Below, piece by piece: positions 35,994-44,677 of a DNA stretch of 64,000 nt. Origin of the DNA: CAVUNY01 sp963843535 (GTDB taxonomy: Bacteria; Chloroflexota; Anaerolineae; Anaerolineales; Anaerolineaceae); NCBI GenBank assembly GCA_963843535.1, contig CAWJKU010000004.1:1-64000 (forward strand). The letters run 5' to 3'. Each line of letters starts with the position of its first letter. Position 1 is the first letter of the stretch. The notes beneath the pieces were generated by a model. The model ran no database searches. It was not told where the DNA came from and saw nothing but the letters and a program-made list of their open reading frames with translations. Position numbers and translations under genes: made by a program.

Positions 35994-37226
35994 ATGAAAA
36001 AGTTACTTATTTTGGGGGCCGGCACAGCCGGAACGATGGCTGCGAATCGGCTGAACCGCATGTTGAACATGGATGAATGGCAAATCACCCTGGTGGATCC
36101 GGATCCGGTCCATTATTACCAACCGGATTACATATTCATCCCTTTCGGGATGGTTACTCCCAAAAGCGCGATTAAAAATAAACGCGATTATCTTCCTCCC
36201 ACCATCAAATTGATCCAGGCAGCGGTTGAGATCATCGAGCCGGACCACAACCAGGTCCGTTTGAACAACGGCAGCATGCTCAGCTACGATTATCTGATCA
36301 TCGCTACCGGTACTGACATCCATCCGGAAGAGACGCCTGGCCTGTCAGAAGACGAATGGGGAAAATCGATCCACACCTTTTATTCTTGGAAAGGTGCCGT
36401 CGCTCTGGCACAAAAACTGCGTTCCTGGGAAGGCGGGCGATTGGTGGTCAATGTGGTCGAAAACCCGATCAAATGCCCGGTCGCTCCGATGGAATTCCTC
36501 ATGCTGGCAGACTGGTATTTTCACGAGCGGGGCATGCGCGACCGGGTAGAAATTATCTATGCCACCCCGCTTTCAGGGGCATTCACCAAGCCGACCGCCT
36601 CAAAACTGATCGGAGAAACCTTATCTCAGAAGGGGATTCGAGTCGAGACGGATTTCATGATTGAACGGGCCGATCCGGATGCCAGAAAGATCGTTTCCTA
36701 CGATGAACGCGAAGTGGAATATGACTTACTGGTCAGCATCCCATTGAACAAGGGCGCTGAGGTGGTGGGCAAATCGGGATTGGGGGATGAGCTCAATTAT
36801 TCACCGGTCAATCCACATACCTTCCTGTCGGATAAATTTGCCAACATCTTTGTGCTGGGCGACGCTTCGAATATCCCGACATCCAAAGCAGGCTCTGTCG
36901 CCCATTTTTCAATCGATACCTTTGGCGAGAATTTTTTGCGCTATATCGAAGGCCTGCCGCTGCTGCCAAGCTTTGATGGGCATGCCAACTGTTTTATTGA
37001 ATCTGGGTATGGCAAGGGAATGTTACTCGACTTTAACTACACCCAGGAACCCCTGCCCGGTCGTTACCCGCTGCCCGGCGTGGGACCTTTCACCTTGCTG
37101 GAAGAATCGGAAATCAACCATTGGGGCAAACTGATGTTCCGCTGGGTATACTGGAATATCCTGCTCAAGGGTCAAGAAATTCCGCTTCCACCCACCATGA
37201 GCATGGCCGGCAAATGGAAGGTCTAG
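35994..37226 (+). CDS. Sulfide:quinone oxidoreductase-like flavoprotein
   Basis: A 410-residue FAD enzyme of the SQR/NDH-2 family. The FAD motif is LLILGAGTAGTMAANRL (residues 4-20) and the second is YDYLIIATGTDIHPEETPG; FVLGDASNIPTSKAGS binds FAD near the C-terminus. Cysteines in PIKCPVAPMEF and DGHANCFIESG fit the redox-active pair of SQR. It would oxidise sulfide and reduce membrane quinone, releasing polysulfide. AGGA lies 12 bases upstream. First enzyme of the operon that continues with DUF1641, TusE-like and DsrE2-like genes. Confidence 0.8.
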   Translation: MKKLLILGAGTAGTMAANRLNRMLNMDEWQITLVDPDPVHYYQPDYIFIPFGMVTPKSAIKNKRDYLPPTIKLIQAAVEIIEPDHNQVRLNNGSMLSYDYLIIATGTDIHPEETPGLSEDEWGKSIHTFYSWKGAVALAQKLRSWEGGRLVVNVVENPIKCPVAPMEFLMLADWYFHERGMRDRVEIIYATPLSGAFTKPTASKLIGETLSQKGIRVETDFMIERADPDARKIVSYDEREVEYDLLVSIPLNKGAEVVGKSGLGDELNYSPVNPHTFLSDKFANIFVLGDASNIPTSKAGSVAHFSIDTFGENFLRYIEGLPLLPSFDGHANCFIESGYGKGMLLDFNYTQEPLPGRYPLPGVGPFTLLEESEINHWGKLMFRWVYWNILLKGQEIPLPPTMSMAGKWKV

Positions 37227-37234
37227 GAGGTATT

Positions 37235-37933
37235 ATGGAACAGGGAATACCAGAGCAAACCCAGTCCTTGTTGGAATTAAACCAAAAGATGGATGCCTTG
37301 ACCAGCCAGGTGGCTTACCTTGCTGAGCAGGCGCAAATCTCAGAGCGCGGACGGCGGGAGCGGGACGAATTGATGGAAAACATGATGCCGATTGCCAAAG
37401 ACGCCATGCAGATCGCATCCGATCAATTCGAGGAAATTCAGGATTATATCCAGTTAGAGGATCTTCTGCGGTTAGTCAAAAAGCTGGCGCGCCATCGGCC
37501 CCAACTGGAAATGCTGTTGGATCAGATGGATGCCGTTACCGACCTGCTTCACATTATGGATCCAATTACGAAAGAGGGCATGAGCAAAGTCGTCAGCATC
37601 TTGACGGAATTAGAGCAAAAGGGTTATTTTTCCTTCGCTCGCGGTGGGGTCCGGATGATGGATACGATGGTCACCTCTTTCAGCGAAGAGGATGTCAACC
37701 GGTTGGGTGACAATATTGTGCTCATTCTAAATACGGTTAAGGATATGACCCAACCTGAGATCATGAATTTTGTCCGCAACACGTTGCAGATGGCTGAGCG
37801 TGAGGTCGAAAAACCAGTCAAAACATCACTGGGCGCTATCCTCGGCCAGATGAACGATCCAGCCGTGCGGCGAGGATTGGCCCTTACCTTACGCGTCCTA
37901 CGGGTGATTGGACAGCAGGCGGAATCAAAATAA
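37235..37933 (+). CDS. DUF1641 protein
   Basis: A 232-residue alpha-helical protein. The DUF1641 region is visible as EDLLRLVKKLARHRPQLEML, then FARGGVRMMDTMVTSFSEED and NFVRNTLQMAERE. ATG 37235 has a strong TAGGAGG 4 bases upstream; an earlier in-frame start overlaps the SQR gene. DUF1641 genes commonly follow SQR or formate-dehydrogenase genes and may help dock the flavoprotein to the membrane (inference). The function is not proven. Confidence 0.75.
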   Translation: MEQGIPEQTQSLLELNQKMDALTSQVAYLAEQAQISERGRRERDELMENMMPIAKDAMQIASDQFEEIQDYIQLEDLLRLVKKLARHRPQLEMLLDQMDAVTDLLHIMDPITKEGMSKVVSILTELEQKGYFSFARGGVRMMDTMVTSFSEEDVNRLGDNIVLILNTVKDMTQPEIMNFVRNTLQMAEREVEKPVKTSLGAILGQMNDPAVRRGLALTLRVLRVIGQQAESK

Positions 37934-37993
37934 ATCAAAGAATGGCCAAATCAAGGCCAATCGAATAACAAGTAAATTTTTTGGAGGATTGAG

Positions 37994-38311
37994 ATGGCAA
38001 CAAAATTAATTGCAGGCAAAACTGTCCAGGTCAACGATGAAGGCTTCATGACCAATCCGGCAGAATGGGACAAAAATCTAGCCGTAGAATTGGCCAAAGA
38101 AGAAGGTGTTGGCGAATTGACCCCCGCTCATTGGAAAATTATTGAGTTCTGCCGTCAGGCCGCAGGTTCGACCGGCAAGGCTCCTACCCTTCGGCAAATC
38201 ACCACTGGGTCGGGTGTCTCGACCAAGGATCTTTTTGCCCTGTTTCCGAAAGGCCCAGCCAAGAAAGTCGCCAAAATATCTGGCCTGGGAAAACCCGAAG
38301 GCTGTGTCTAA
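37994..38311 (+). CDS. TusE/DsrC-family sulfur relay protein
   Basis: A 105-residue protein with the family core GFMTNPAEWDKNLAVELAKE, then LTPAHWKIIEFCR and the C-terminal GKPEGCV. The penultimate Cys104 is the sulfur-carrying residue. The second Cys of true DsrC, ten residues upstream, is absent (a Lys lies there), so it is TusE-like and carries a persulfide rather than forming the DsrC trisulfide. GGAGG lies upstream. It probably accepts sulfane sulfur from DsrE2 next door. Confidence 0.85.
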   Translation: MATKLIAGKTVQVNDEGFMTNPAEWDKNLAVELAKEEGVGELTPAHWKIIEFCRQAAGSTGKAPTLRQITTGSGVSTKDLFALFPKGPAKKVAKISGLGKPEGCV

Positions 38312-38357
38312 TCAATCGTAAGTTCACTGTAGCTAGATGGAAAAGGAGATCTTGACA

Positions 38358-38858
38358 ATGGCTGAAGATACGCGAAAAGTAGCCTTTATATGCTCTAAAG
38401 GTAATTTAGACATGGCCTATCCCGCCCTGGTGATGGGCTGGGCTGCCCTGGGGAACGGTATCGATGTGACCATCTTCTTCACCTTCTGGGGGATGGATAT
38501 GATTAACAAGGACCGCGTCGACCACCTTGAAATCCCCCCAGTAGGTAATGCCAGCATGAAGATGAATATGATGGGAGTACCTGGCTACATTGGAATTCCC
38601 CAACTGGCCGGAATCATTCCGGGGATGACTCCCATCGCCACTGCATTGATGAAAGATAAGATGAAAAAAATGGGTGTCCCAACTGTGCGCGAATACCTGG
38701 AAATGATGGTCGATGCCGGCGCAAAATTGTACGCATGCAAGATGTCGGTCGATATGTTTGCCCTGAAAAAAGAAGATTTCATCCCAGGTGTGATCGATAT
38801 TGTCACTGCCGGTGACTTTATGGATATGACTGAAGGTTCCCAAATTATCTTTATCTGA
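38358..38858 (+). CDS. DsrE2-like sulfurtransferase
   Basis: A 166-residue DsrE/F-like protein: KVAFICSKGNLDMAYPALVM, then VTIFFTFWGMDMINK and LYACKMSVDMFALKKEDF. The Cys in ACKMS is the conserved sulfur-binding residue of DsrE2. A hydrophobic stretch (PGYIGIPQLAGIIPGMTPIA) may contact the membrane, as in DsrE2A. ATG 38358 is chosen because AAGGAGAT lies about 8 bases before; ATG 38337 is possible. Last gene of the sulfur operon, followed by a terminator. Confidence 0.85.
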   Translation: MAEDTRKVAFICSKGNLDMAYPALVMGWAALGNGIDVTIFFTFWGMDMINKDRVDHLEIPPVGNASMKMNMMGVPGYIGIPQLAGIIPGMTPIATALMKDKMKKMGVPTVREYLEMMVDAGAKLYACKMSVDMFALKKEDFIPGVIDIVTAGDFMDMTEGSQIIFI

Positions 38859-38888
38859 TCATTGAGAGTTTCAAATTTATCAGGATGC

Positions 38889-38919
38889 AACTCCCTTTCC
38901 AGTAAATGGAAGGGGAGTT
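38889..38919 (+). terminator. Terminator-like hairpin of the sulfur operon
   Basis: AACTCCCTTTCC (38889-38900) pairs with GGAAGGGGAGTT (38908-38919) around a 7-nt loop, with one G-T pair, 31 bp after dsrE2. A short AT-rich tail follows. Confidence 0.65.
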
Positions 38920-39076
38920 ATTCTAATTGTAACTATTATCTGTTCGATTCATCTAATTAAGGTGGGATGTGCGAAAATTTTTCTCGAGAGAACCGCTTTG
39001 AGCTGGCGATTTATCCTTCATAAAACCCATATCGCCCGTTCACAAGTTATTCACATCCTCTTCATACAATAGAAAC

Positions 39077-39778
39077 ATGAGTGATATGTCCAAAAAAATA
39101 TTAGTTGTCGATGATGAACCTCAGATCGTAAAGGTATTGAAAGCTTACCTGGAAAAAGCCGGATTTCAAGTGGTTACCGCCTCCGACGGTAATGCCGTGC
39201 TTTCCGTCTTTCAACACGAGAAGCCTGATTTTTTGATCCTGGATCTTAATCTACCGGGCATGGATGGCCTGGATATTTGCAAAGCAATCCGGCGCGGCTC
39301 GAATATTCCTATTTTAATGTTGACCGCCCGAGTGGAAGAGACTGACCGCCTGATCGGTCTTGAGCTGGGGGCTGATGACTATGTCATTAAACCCTTCAGC
39401 CCTCGTGAAGTGGTGGCACGGGTGAAGACCATCTTCAGGCGCACAACCGCCGACCTGGCAAAGCCGGATGTCGTCCAGGCAGGTAATCTGGTCATCGATT
39501 TACAGCAACACACGGTTTCCCTGGCTGGAAAGCCGGTAGAATTGACCCCGACCGAATTCGATATCCTGGTCACGCTTGCCAGACAACCCAAACGGGTTTT
39601 TTCCCGCTTGCAGATCATGGAACAGGCTCAGGGCGATGCATTTGAAGGATACGAACGCACCATCGATGCCCACATCAAAAATATTCGCCTAAAATTGGAG
39701 CCGAATCCCAGGAGACCCATTTATATCCAGACCGTCTTTGGCCTGGGATACAAATTCGAAGCGGGCAGCGATGCGTAA
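39077..39778 (+). CDS. OmpR-family response regulator
   Basis: A 233-residue protein. The receiver domain has acidic residues VVDDEP (D12, D13), phosphoacceptor D56 (FLILDLNLPGMDGL) and a Lys in YVIKPFSP. The winged-helix output domain (about 130-228) has LTPTEFDILVTLARQPKRVF and YERTIDAHIKNIRLKLEPN. It overlaps the kinase gene by 8 bp, so the two form a cognate pair. Its targets may include the neighbouring sulfur operon (inference from position). Confidence 0.9.
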   Translation: MSDMSKKILVVDDEPQIVKVLKAYLEKAGFQVVTASDGNAVLSVFQHEKPDFLILDLNLPGMDGLDICKAIRRGSNIPILMLTARVEETDRLIGLELGADDYVIKPFSPREVVARVKTIFRRTTADLAKPDVVQAGNLVIDLQQHTVSLAGKPVELTPTEFDILVTLARQPKRVFSRLQIMEQAQGDAFEGYERTIDAHIKNIRLKLEPNPRRPIYIQTVFGLGYKFEAGSDA

Positions 39779-41231
39779 CAGCCTGATATTCAAGTTGATG
39801 GGCGCTTTTCTGCTGGTGATTGCCATCGGCTCGTTGTTAATTTATATCCTTACTTCCCAGGCAACTGGCAATGCCTTTAACCTATACACCACTCGCAGCA
39901 GTCAAGTCTGGGCGCAGCGCTTAGCGCCGGATCTGGCGGATTATTATGCTCAGGCCAACAGCTGGCAAGGGGTCGATGCGGTGCTCCAGTCAGATTTAGG
40001 TACGCAGATTACCTCGGGTGGCATGGGGATGATGGGTCAGGGCCGAGGTTTTGGACAGGGGCAACAAAACGCCTACAATGGAATGATGGCGGGTATGGGG
40101 CAGCGCTTGATTCTTACTGATGCAAATGGCCTGGTGATCAGCGATACCCTTGGTGAACTGGTGGGGCAGTTTATTTCTCCAAGCGAATTGAAAAACGGTG
40201 CTTCGATCATAGTTCATAACACCCTGGTGGGCACGCTGATTGTCACCCCAAACGATCTCACTAATTCCAGCACTCCGGCGGGCGAATTCCTGGCATCGGT
40301 CAACCAGGCCATTATCAGTTCGGCAGCCTTCGCCGGTTTAATTGCGTTGTTCATCGGCGCGATTTTGTTCCTTCAAATTACCAAGCCATTACGCTCGTTA
40401 AAGAAGGCTGCCACAGCAATAGCGTCTGGTGATTTAAACCAACGGGTCAGTATCCGTTCCCGGGATGAACTAGGTGAACTGGGGTCAACCTTCAACCAAA
40501 TGGCAGAGAGCCTGGCTAACGCGGAAACCCATCGCCGACACCTGGTAGCCGACGTAGCGCATGAGCTGCGTACGCCCCTGGCGGCGATTCAAGGCACCCT
40601 GGAAGGTATGCAGGATGGTGTCTTGCCGTTGGATGAGGAGCAAATTGCTGCACTTTATACTGAAACGATGCTGCTAAACCGCCTGGTAGGTGACCTGAAA
40701 TTACTTTCGCTGGCTGAAGCCGGCCAGCTCAAATTGGAGCGGGGTGAAACCAAGCCGGATCTTCTGATCCAACAAATTGTGGACCGCGCCAAACCCCAGG
40801 CCGATCAAAAGAATGTTCGGCTGAAAGCGGATCTCCAAGCGAATCTCCCTGTCATTTGGATGGATTCCGACCGGATTACCCAGGTTCTCAATAATCTAAT
40901 CGGCAATGCACTGCGGTATACGCCGGAAGGCGGGACTATTACCGTTCAAGGTTCCTTATTGACAGAGACTGGTCCATTAGAAGTTTCCGTCAGCGACACC
41001 GGACAGGGCATTGATCCTGATGATCTTCCTTATATTTTCGACCGGTTCTACCGTGCCGATAAATCTCGCACTCGTTCCAGCGGCGGTTCAGGGTTGGGGC
41101 TGGCAATTGTCAAACAGCTGGTTGAAGCCCACGGCGGAAGCGTAAAAGTAGAGAGCCCGATCTTTATGGATAAAAACCATCAAGGGTATGGAACGAAATT
41201 CAGTTTCACTTTGCCCGTGTCAAAACAATAA
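39771..41231 (+). CDS. Sensor histidine kinase with Met/Gly-rich sensor domain
   Basis: A 486-residue kinase. TM1 at about 8-28, an extracytoplasmic domain (29-178), TM2, HAMP, then HisKA with VAHELRTPL (H264) and a HATPase with NLIGNALRYTPEGG (N box) and DTGQGI and GSGLGLAIVK (G boxes). The sensor domain contains a Met- and Gly-rich stretch at about 81-114 (SGGMGMMGQGRGFGQGQ, then NGMMAGMGQ), which could bind Cu(I) or react to oxidants. ATG 39771 is preferred because it overlaps the regulator stop as usual in such pairs. Confidence 0.9.
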   Translation: MRNSLIFKLMGAFLLVIAIGSLLIYILTSQATGNAFNLYTTRSSQVWAQRLAPDLADYYAQANSWQGVDAVLQSDLGTQITSGGMGMMGQGRGFGQGQQNAYNGMMAGMGQRLILTDANGLVISDTLGELVGQFISPSELKNGASIIVHNTLVGTLIVTPNDLTNSSTPAGEFLASVNQAIISSAAFAGLIALFIGAILFLQITKPLRSLKKAATAIASGDLNQRVSIRSRDELGELGSTFNQMAESLANAETHRRHLVADVAHELRTPLAAIQGTLEGMQDGVLPLDEEQIAALYTETMLLNRLVGDLKLLSLAEAGQLKLERGETKPDLLIQQIVDRAKPQADQKNVRLKADLQANLPVIWMDSDRITQVLNNLIGNALRYTPEGGTITVQGSLLTETGPLEVSVSDTGQGIDPDDLPYIFDRFYRADKSRTRSSGGSGLGLAIVKQLVEAHGGSVKVESPIFMDKNHQGYGTKFSFTLPVSKQ

Positions 41232-41677
41232 AACAGAATTGCTTTTTTGATGGAATCTTTGCTTTTCCATTCTATTTGACAGAAATCGTGATAAATAATG
41301 CCCGTCGCATGTAATATATACTTGCACGCTCGCAAAGAAAAAACTATAATCATAAACTCTACCCTGGTGCTCAATGCCTATATGTATTTTTCGAAACTGA
41401 ACTATAACGAATGTCTTGAGCTATAGTTCTGTATCTGTTTGAGTGCCCTGGGAGGGATACTTTGCTGATATGAACGCTGATTCATATCAGGATTGAATGG
41501 GTTTCTCCCTTATATGATGAATCGGTCATTGCGAGGCCCGTTCTTTGGGCCGAAGCAATCTTTTTTGTCACGAGATTGCTTCGCTGCGCTCGCAATGACG
41601 GTTTCTCATTTTGCGTGGTCCGCGCCAGCGCGACAGGCTTTTTGTTTGATCTGACAAAAACAAATTAAAGGATAAAG
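41232..41677. other. Intergenic region upstream of the amino-sugar locus
   Basis: Holds the 135-bp repeat (41509-41643) and two palindromes: GAACTATA/TATAGTTC (41399-41406, 41422-41429) and CTGATATGAA/TTCATATCAG (41465-41474, 41481-41490). Both are plausible operators or hairpins before the SIS gene at 41678. No reading frame is convincing. Confidence 0.5.
41509..41643 (+). repeat. 135-bp palindromic repeat, copy 1
   Basis: Identical to the reverse complement of 62005-62139 across all 135 bp. It contains nested complementary blocks (TCATTGCGAG with CTCGCAATGA, GAAGCAATC with GATTGCTTC, GGCCC with GGGCC), so it can fold into a long hairpin. This design is typical of REP/MITE-like intergenic repeats. 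No coding sequence. Confidence 0.85.
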
Positions 41678-42715
41678 ATGATGATGGATAAGCGAGGGCA
41701 TTACACATTTGATGAAATCCTTACACAACCTGAGGCCTGGGCTGCGGCGCTGGAGGAATGTCGAATCCAAAAACAAGGCATTCGCAGTTTTTTTCAGGCT
41801 AATCAATACGAACATATTATTTTCACGGGTTGTGGTTCCACATATTACCTGGCTTTAGCAGCGGCGTCCCTTTTCCAGGAATTGAGCGGTATACCGGCGC
41901 GCGGTTTACCCGCCTCAGAACTGTGGCTTTATCCAGATTCTTCCTTTCCGAAACATCAGCCAGTACTGCTCGTAGCGATTAGCCGCTCTGGGGAGACCAG
42001 TGAAACAATTAGAGCGTGTGAAGCTTTCAAATCCGCTAATCGGGGTGGACTTATCACACTGTCATGTTATGAAGAAGCGCCGCTGGCTCACATGGGGAAT
42101 ATCAACCTGGTATTTCCTTCAGGAAAAGAACAGAGCGTGGCTCAGACACGCGCTTTTTCAACCCTTTATTTGGGCGTCCTGGCCCTGACGATGCAATTTA
42201 TAGCAAATGATGATGGGTTTGCGACCTTAGCCAAACTTCCCAATGTGGCGCGACGAATCCTGGAAAAAAGTTTGCCGTTGTCTAAAACAATTGGCCCTGA
42301 TATGGGGATTGACCAGTTTTTCTTCCTTGGCTCAGGTCCCAGATACGGAATTGCGTGCGAGCTTAGCCTGAAGATGAAAGAAATGACTCTTTCAACCAGT
42401 GAGCCATTCCATTTTATGGAATTTCGCCACGGGCCAAAATCTATGGTGACGACTTCCACCATGATTGTCGGCCTGCTTTCGGAAAAAAATCAGAAATTCG
42501 AATCGGCCGTTCTGGCTGACATGAAAATGATGGGCGGGCATATTTTGGTAATTGGTGAGTACGGAAGCGACGTAGCTTTCGAATCCGGCCTGGATGAACA
42601 GTTGCGGAATATACTTTACTTGCCAGTCGGTCAGTTGATAGCTTTTGAACGCTCTCTTGCCAAAGGCCTAAATCCCGATAAGCCCCATAACCTGGAATCA
42701 GTCGTTAAATTATAA
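41678..42715 (+). CDS. SIS-domain sugar isomerase/deaminase (AgaS- or GlmS-C-like)
   Basis: A 345-residue protein with two SIS domains and no glutaminase domain. The phosphosugar motif is TGCGSTYYLALAAASLF (about 50-66), with AISRSGETSET near 106. The EFRHGPKSM signature is that of GlmS, AgaS and NagB-II enzymes. It probably interconverts an aldose/ketose phosphate or deaminates an amino-sugar phosphate. AAAGGA lies 7-12 bases upstream. First gene of the amino-sugar locus. Confidence 0.8.
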   Translation: MMMDKRGHYTFDEILTQPEAWAAALEECRIQKQGIRSFFQANQYEHIIFTGCGSTYYLALAAASLFQELSGIPARGLPASELWLYPDSSFPKHQPVLLVAISRSGETSETIRACEAFKSANRGGLITLSCYEEAPLAHMGNINLVFPSGKEQSVAQTRAFSTLYLGVLALTMQFIANDDGFATLAKLPNVARRILEKSLPLSKTIGPDMGIDQFFFLGSGPRYGIACELSLKMKEMTLSTSEPFHFMEFRHGPKSMVTTSTMIVGLLSEKNQKFESAVLADMKMMGGHILVIGEYGSDVAFESGLDEQLRNILYLPVGQLIAFERSLAKGLNPDKPHNLESVVKL

Positions 42716-42826
42716 AAATTAGAGGGTGAGTTCGTATCTACCTTATCGATTTCAGGTGTCCGCCAATTTTGGGAGAAGATACGCTTTTAATCACAAATTT
42801 GCGTTTGAGAGGAAACCAGGGTAATC

Positions 42827-43594
42827 ATGGAATGGTATAGCTATATTTTAGTCGGTCTGGCGGCTGTTGGCGCTGGAATAGTGAATGCCCTGGCCGGCGG
42901 GGGCACTTTGATAACTTTCCCTATGCTCACGGCTGTGGGGATTCCGTCTGTGGTGGCAAACGTGACCAACACTGTTGCTCTATGTCCGGGTTACCTGGGA
43001 GGAACAATTGCCCAGATTAAAGATTTACGCGATCAGAAGCAGCGCTTGTGGTTGTATATTCCAGTCTCGATCATCGGTGGCTTGCTCGGTGGTTACTTGC
43101 TGCTGAATACAGGCGAGAAAGTCTTCCGTCAAATCGTACCTTTTTTGATCTTGCTGGCTTCCCTGCTGCTTGCGATTGCCGATCCGATGCGGGCCTGGCT
43201 GCTGCGCCGGATAGGTAAGGGCAGTGGGTCAGCAGCGATGGTAACGGTCTGGGGTATTTTGCCTGTGGGTCTGGCAGCGATTTATGGCGGCTATTTTGGG
43301 GCCGGTGTCAGTGTAATCATTCTTGCTGTATTGGGCCTGGTGTTGGGCGATTCGCTGACGAAACTCAATGCGCTTAAACAGGTGATTTCCTTCAGTACGA
43401 ATGTCGCAGCGGCCGTTTTCTTTGTTTTCTCCGATAAAGTAGTGTGGCCGGTGGCGCTGGTGATGATGGTGTGTGCTTTGATCGGGGGAACCATAGGTGG
43501 CAAGTTGGCCGGGCGGATTCAACCTTCCGTGCTGCGCGTGATTGTAGTGGTAATAGGTGTGATTGTGGCCGTGTACTACCTGGTGCGAGGATAA
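42827..43594 (+). CDS. TauE/SafE-family membrane permease
   Basis: A 255-residue protein with about eight helices. GIVNALAGGGTLITFPML near the N-terminus and a second-half repeat (GGYFGAGVSVIILAVLGLVL, then LNALKQVISFSTNVAAAVFF) are the TauE/SafE signatures. Family members move sulfite, sulfonates or organic anions. Its place inside an amino-sugar PTS locus is unusual and might point to a sulfated sugar or an anion by-product. GAGAGGAAACC lies upstream. Confidence 0.85.
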   Translation: MEWYSYILVGLAAVGAGIVNALAGGGTLITFPMLTAVGIPSVVANVTNTVALCPGYLGGTIAQIKDLRDQKQRLWLYIPVSIIGGLLGGYLLLNTGEKVFRQIVPFLILLASLLLAIADPMRAWLLRRIGKGSGSAAMVTVWGILPVGLAAIYGGYFGAGVSVIILAVLGLVLGDSLTKLNALKQVISFSTNVAAAVFFVFSDKVVWPVALVMMVCALIGGTIGGKLAGRIQPSVLRVIVVVIGVIVAVYYLVRG

Positions 43595-43693
43595 GGTCCG
43601 CAAGGTATCACCCGTTGCGGCACGACGGCTTCGGATTACATCCGCAAAACTCAGCCGAATCGATGCGGCCTGAAAAAGCTGCAGTCTCTTGTT

Positions 43694-43739
43694 CATTTGT
43701 GTTCATTTGTTGACATTCGAACACAAATGATCGTATACT
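43694..43739 (+). promoter_or_regulatory. Promoter and operator of the DeoR regulator
   Basis: TTGACA (43710-43715), an 18-bp gap and TATACT (43734-43739) form a good sigma-70 promoter. CATTTGTGTTC (43694-43704) and its exact complement GAACACAAATG (43719-43729) flank and overlap the -35 box, and a further GTTCATTTGT lies at 43691-43700. This fits an operator bound by the DeoR protein encoded 51 bp downstream. Confidence 0.7.
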
Positions 43740-43789
43740 TTGTTATAGCGAACGCAATTTCCAGCCCTCTCTTTTTTCAATAAATAATT

Positions 43790-44554
43790 GTGTATAAAGA
43801 AACCCGTTGGCAAAAAATCTTGGAGATCATTCAAAATTTTGGCAAAGCGGATGTTAATGAGCTTGCCAGAGAGCTTGTTGTATCGGAAATGACCATTCGC
43901 CGAGATTTATCGGCAATGATGCAACAAGGGCTGATCGAACGGACTCACGGCGGAGCCGTGTTGCCGAAGGAGCATAGCTTGCTCCAGATGCCGATCTTGC
44001 TGCGGTTATACGAACAAAATGATGAGAAAAAAGCAATTGCCGGTGCCGTTGCCAGGATGATCAAGCACAATGAAAAAATATATATTGCTGCTGGGACTAC
44101 CGCCTATTGGGTTGCCAAAGCTATAAAAAACCGGAGCGACCTGACCGTAGTTACCAATTCATTGCCTGTTGCAAACTTGCTCGCCCTTTCCAAGGATATG
44201 GAAGTGATTGTAGTAGGCGGCTATTTGCGACGTAACGAATACTCTCTGGTTGGCCCATTCGCAGAAAGTATGGTTCATGATTTGCGTCTGGATAAAGTGA
44301 TTATGGGAATTGGAGGCATCCATCCTGATTATGGATTGACCAATGCTTATCCACAGGAAATGATGATGGACCGCGCTTATTTAAGTATGAGCGATAATAT
44401 TGTTGTTGTTGCTGATCATACCAAAATCGGTCGGGTTGCCACCAGCCGTACGGCGGATATCACAGCAGCACACCAAATTGTAACCACTCACCTCGCCCCC
44501 CTCGACATCGTAGAACGCATCCGTAAGCAAGGGGTTGAGGTGGTTTTGGTTTAA
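43790..44554 (+). CDS. DeoR-family transcription regulator
   Basis: A 254-residue protein. The N-terminal winged HTH has ADVNELARELVVSEMTIRRD and LIERTHGGAVL, the DeoR signature. The C-terminal sugar-phosphate sensor (DeoRC) has IAAGTTAYWVAKAI, VVTNSLPVANLL and VVVADHTKIGR. It is expected to repress the PTS/amino-sugar genes until a sugar phosphate binds. The start is GTG 43790. The operator just upstream suggests autoregulation. Confidence 0.9.
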   Translation: MYKETRWQKILEIIQNFGKADVNELARELVVSEMTIRRDLSAMMQQGLIERTHGGAVLPKEHSLLQMPILLRLYEQNDEKKAIAGAVARMIKHNEKIYIAAGTTAYWVAKAIKNRSDLTVVTNSLPVANLLALSKDMEVIVVGGYLRRNEYSLVGPFAESMVHDLRLDKVIMGIGGIHPDYGLTNAYPQEMMMDRAYLSMSDNIVVVADHTKIGRVATSRTADITAAHQIVTTHLAPLDIVERIRKQGVEVVLV

Positions 44555-44677
44555 TAATCTGCTGAATTTTTCTTTTTTAAGAAGAAAGGAGGAAAATATC
44601 GATAGGAGAGAGGTGATTGCCCGGTTGGGTCGTTTCTTCGTAGTCTTTTTGTGCCAATTCTAGAGGAGAATTTCACA

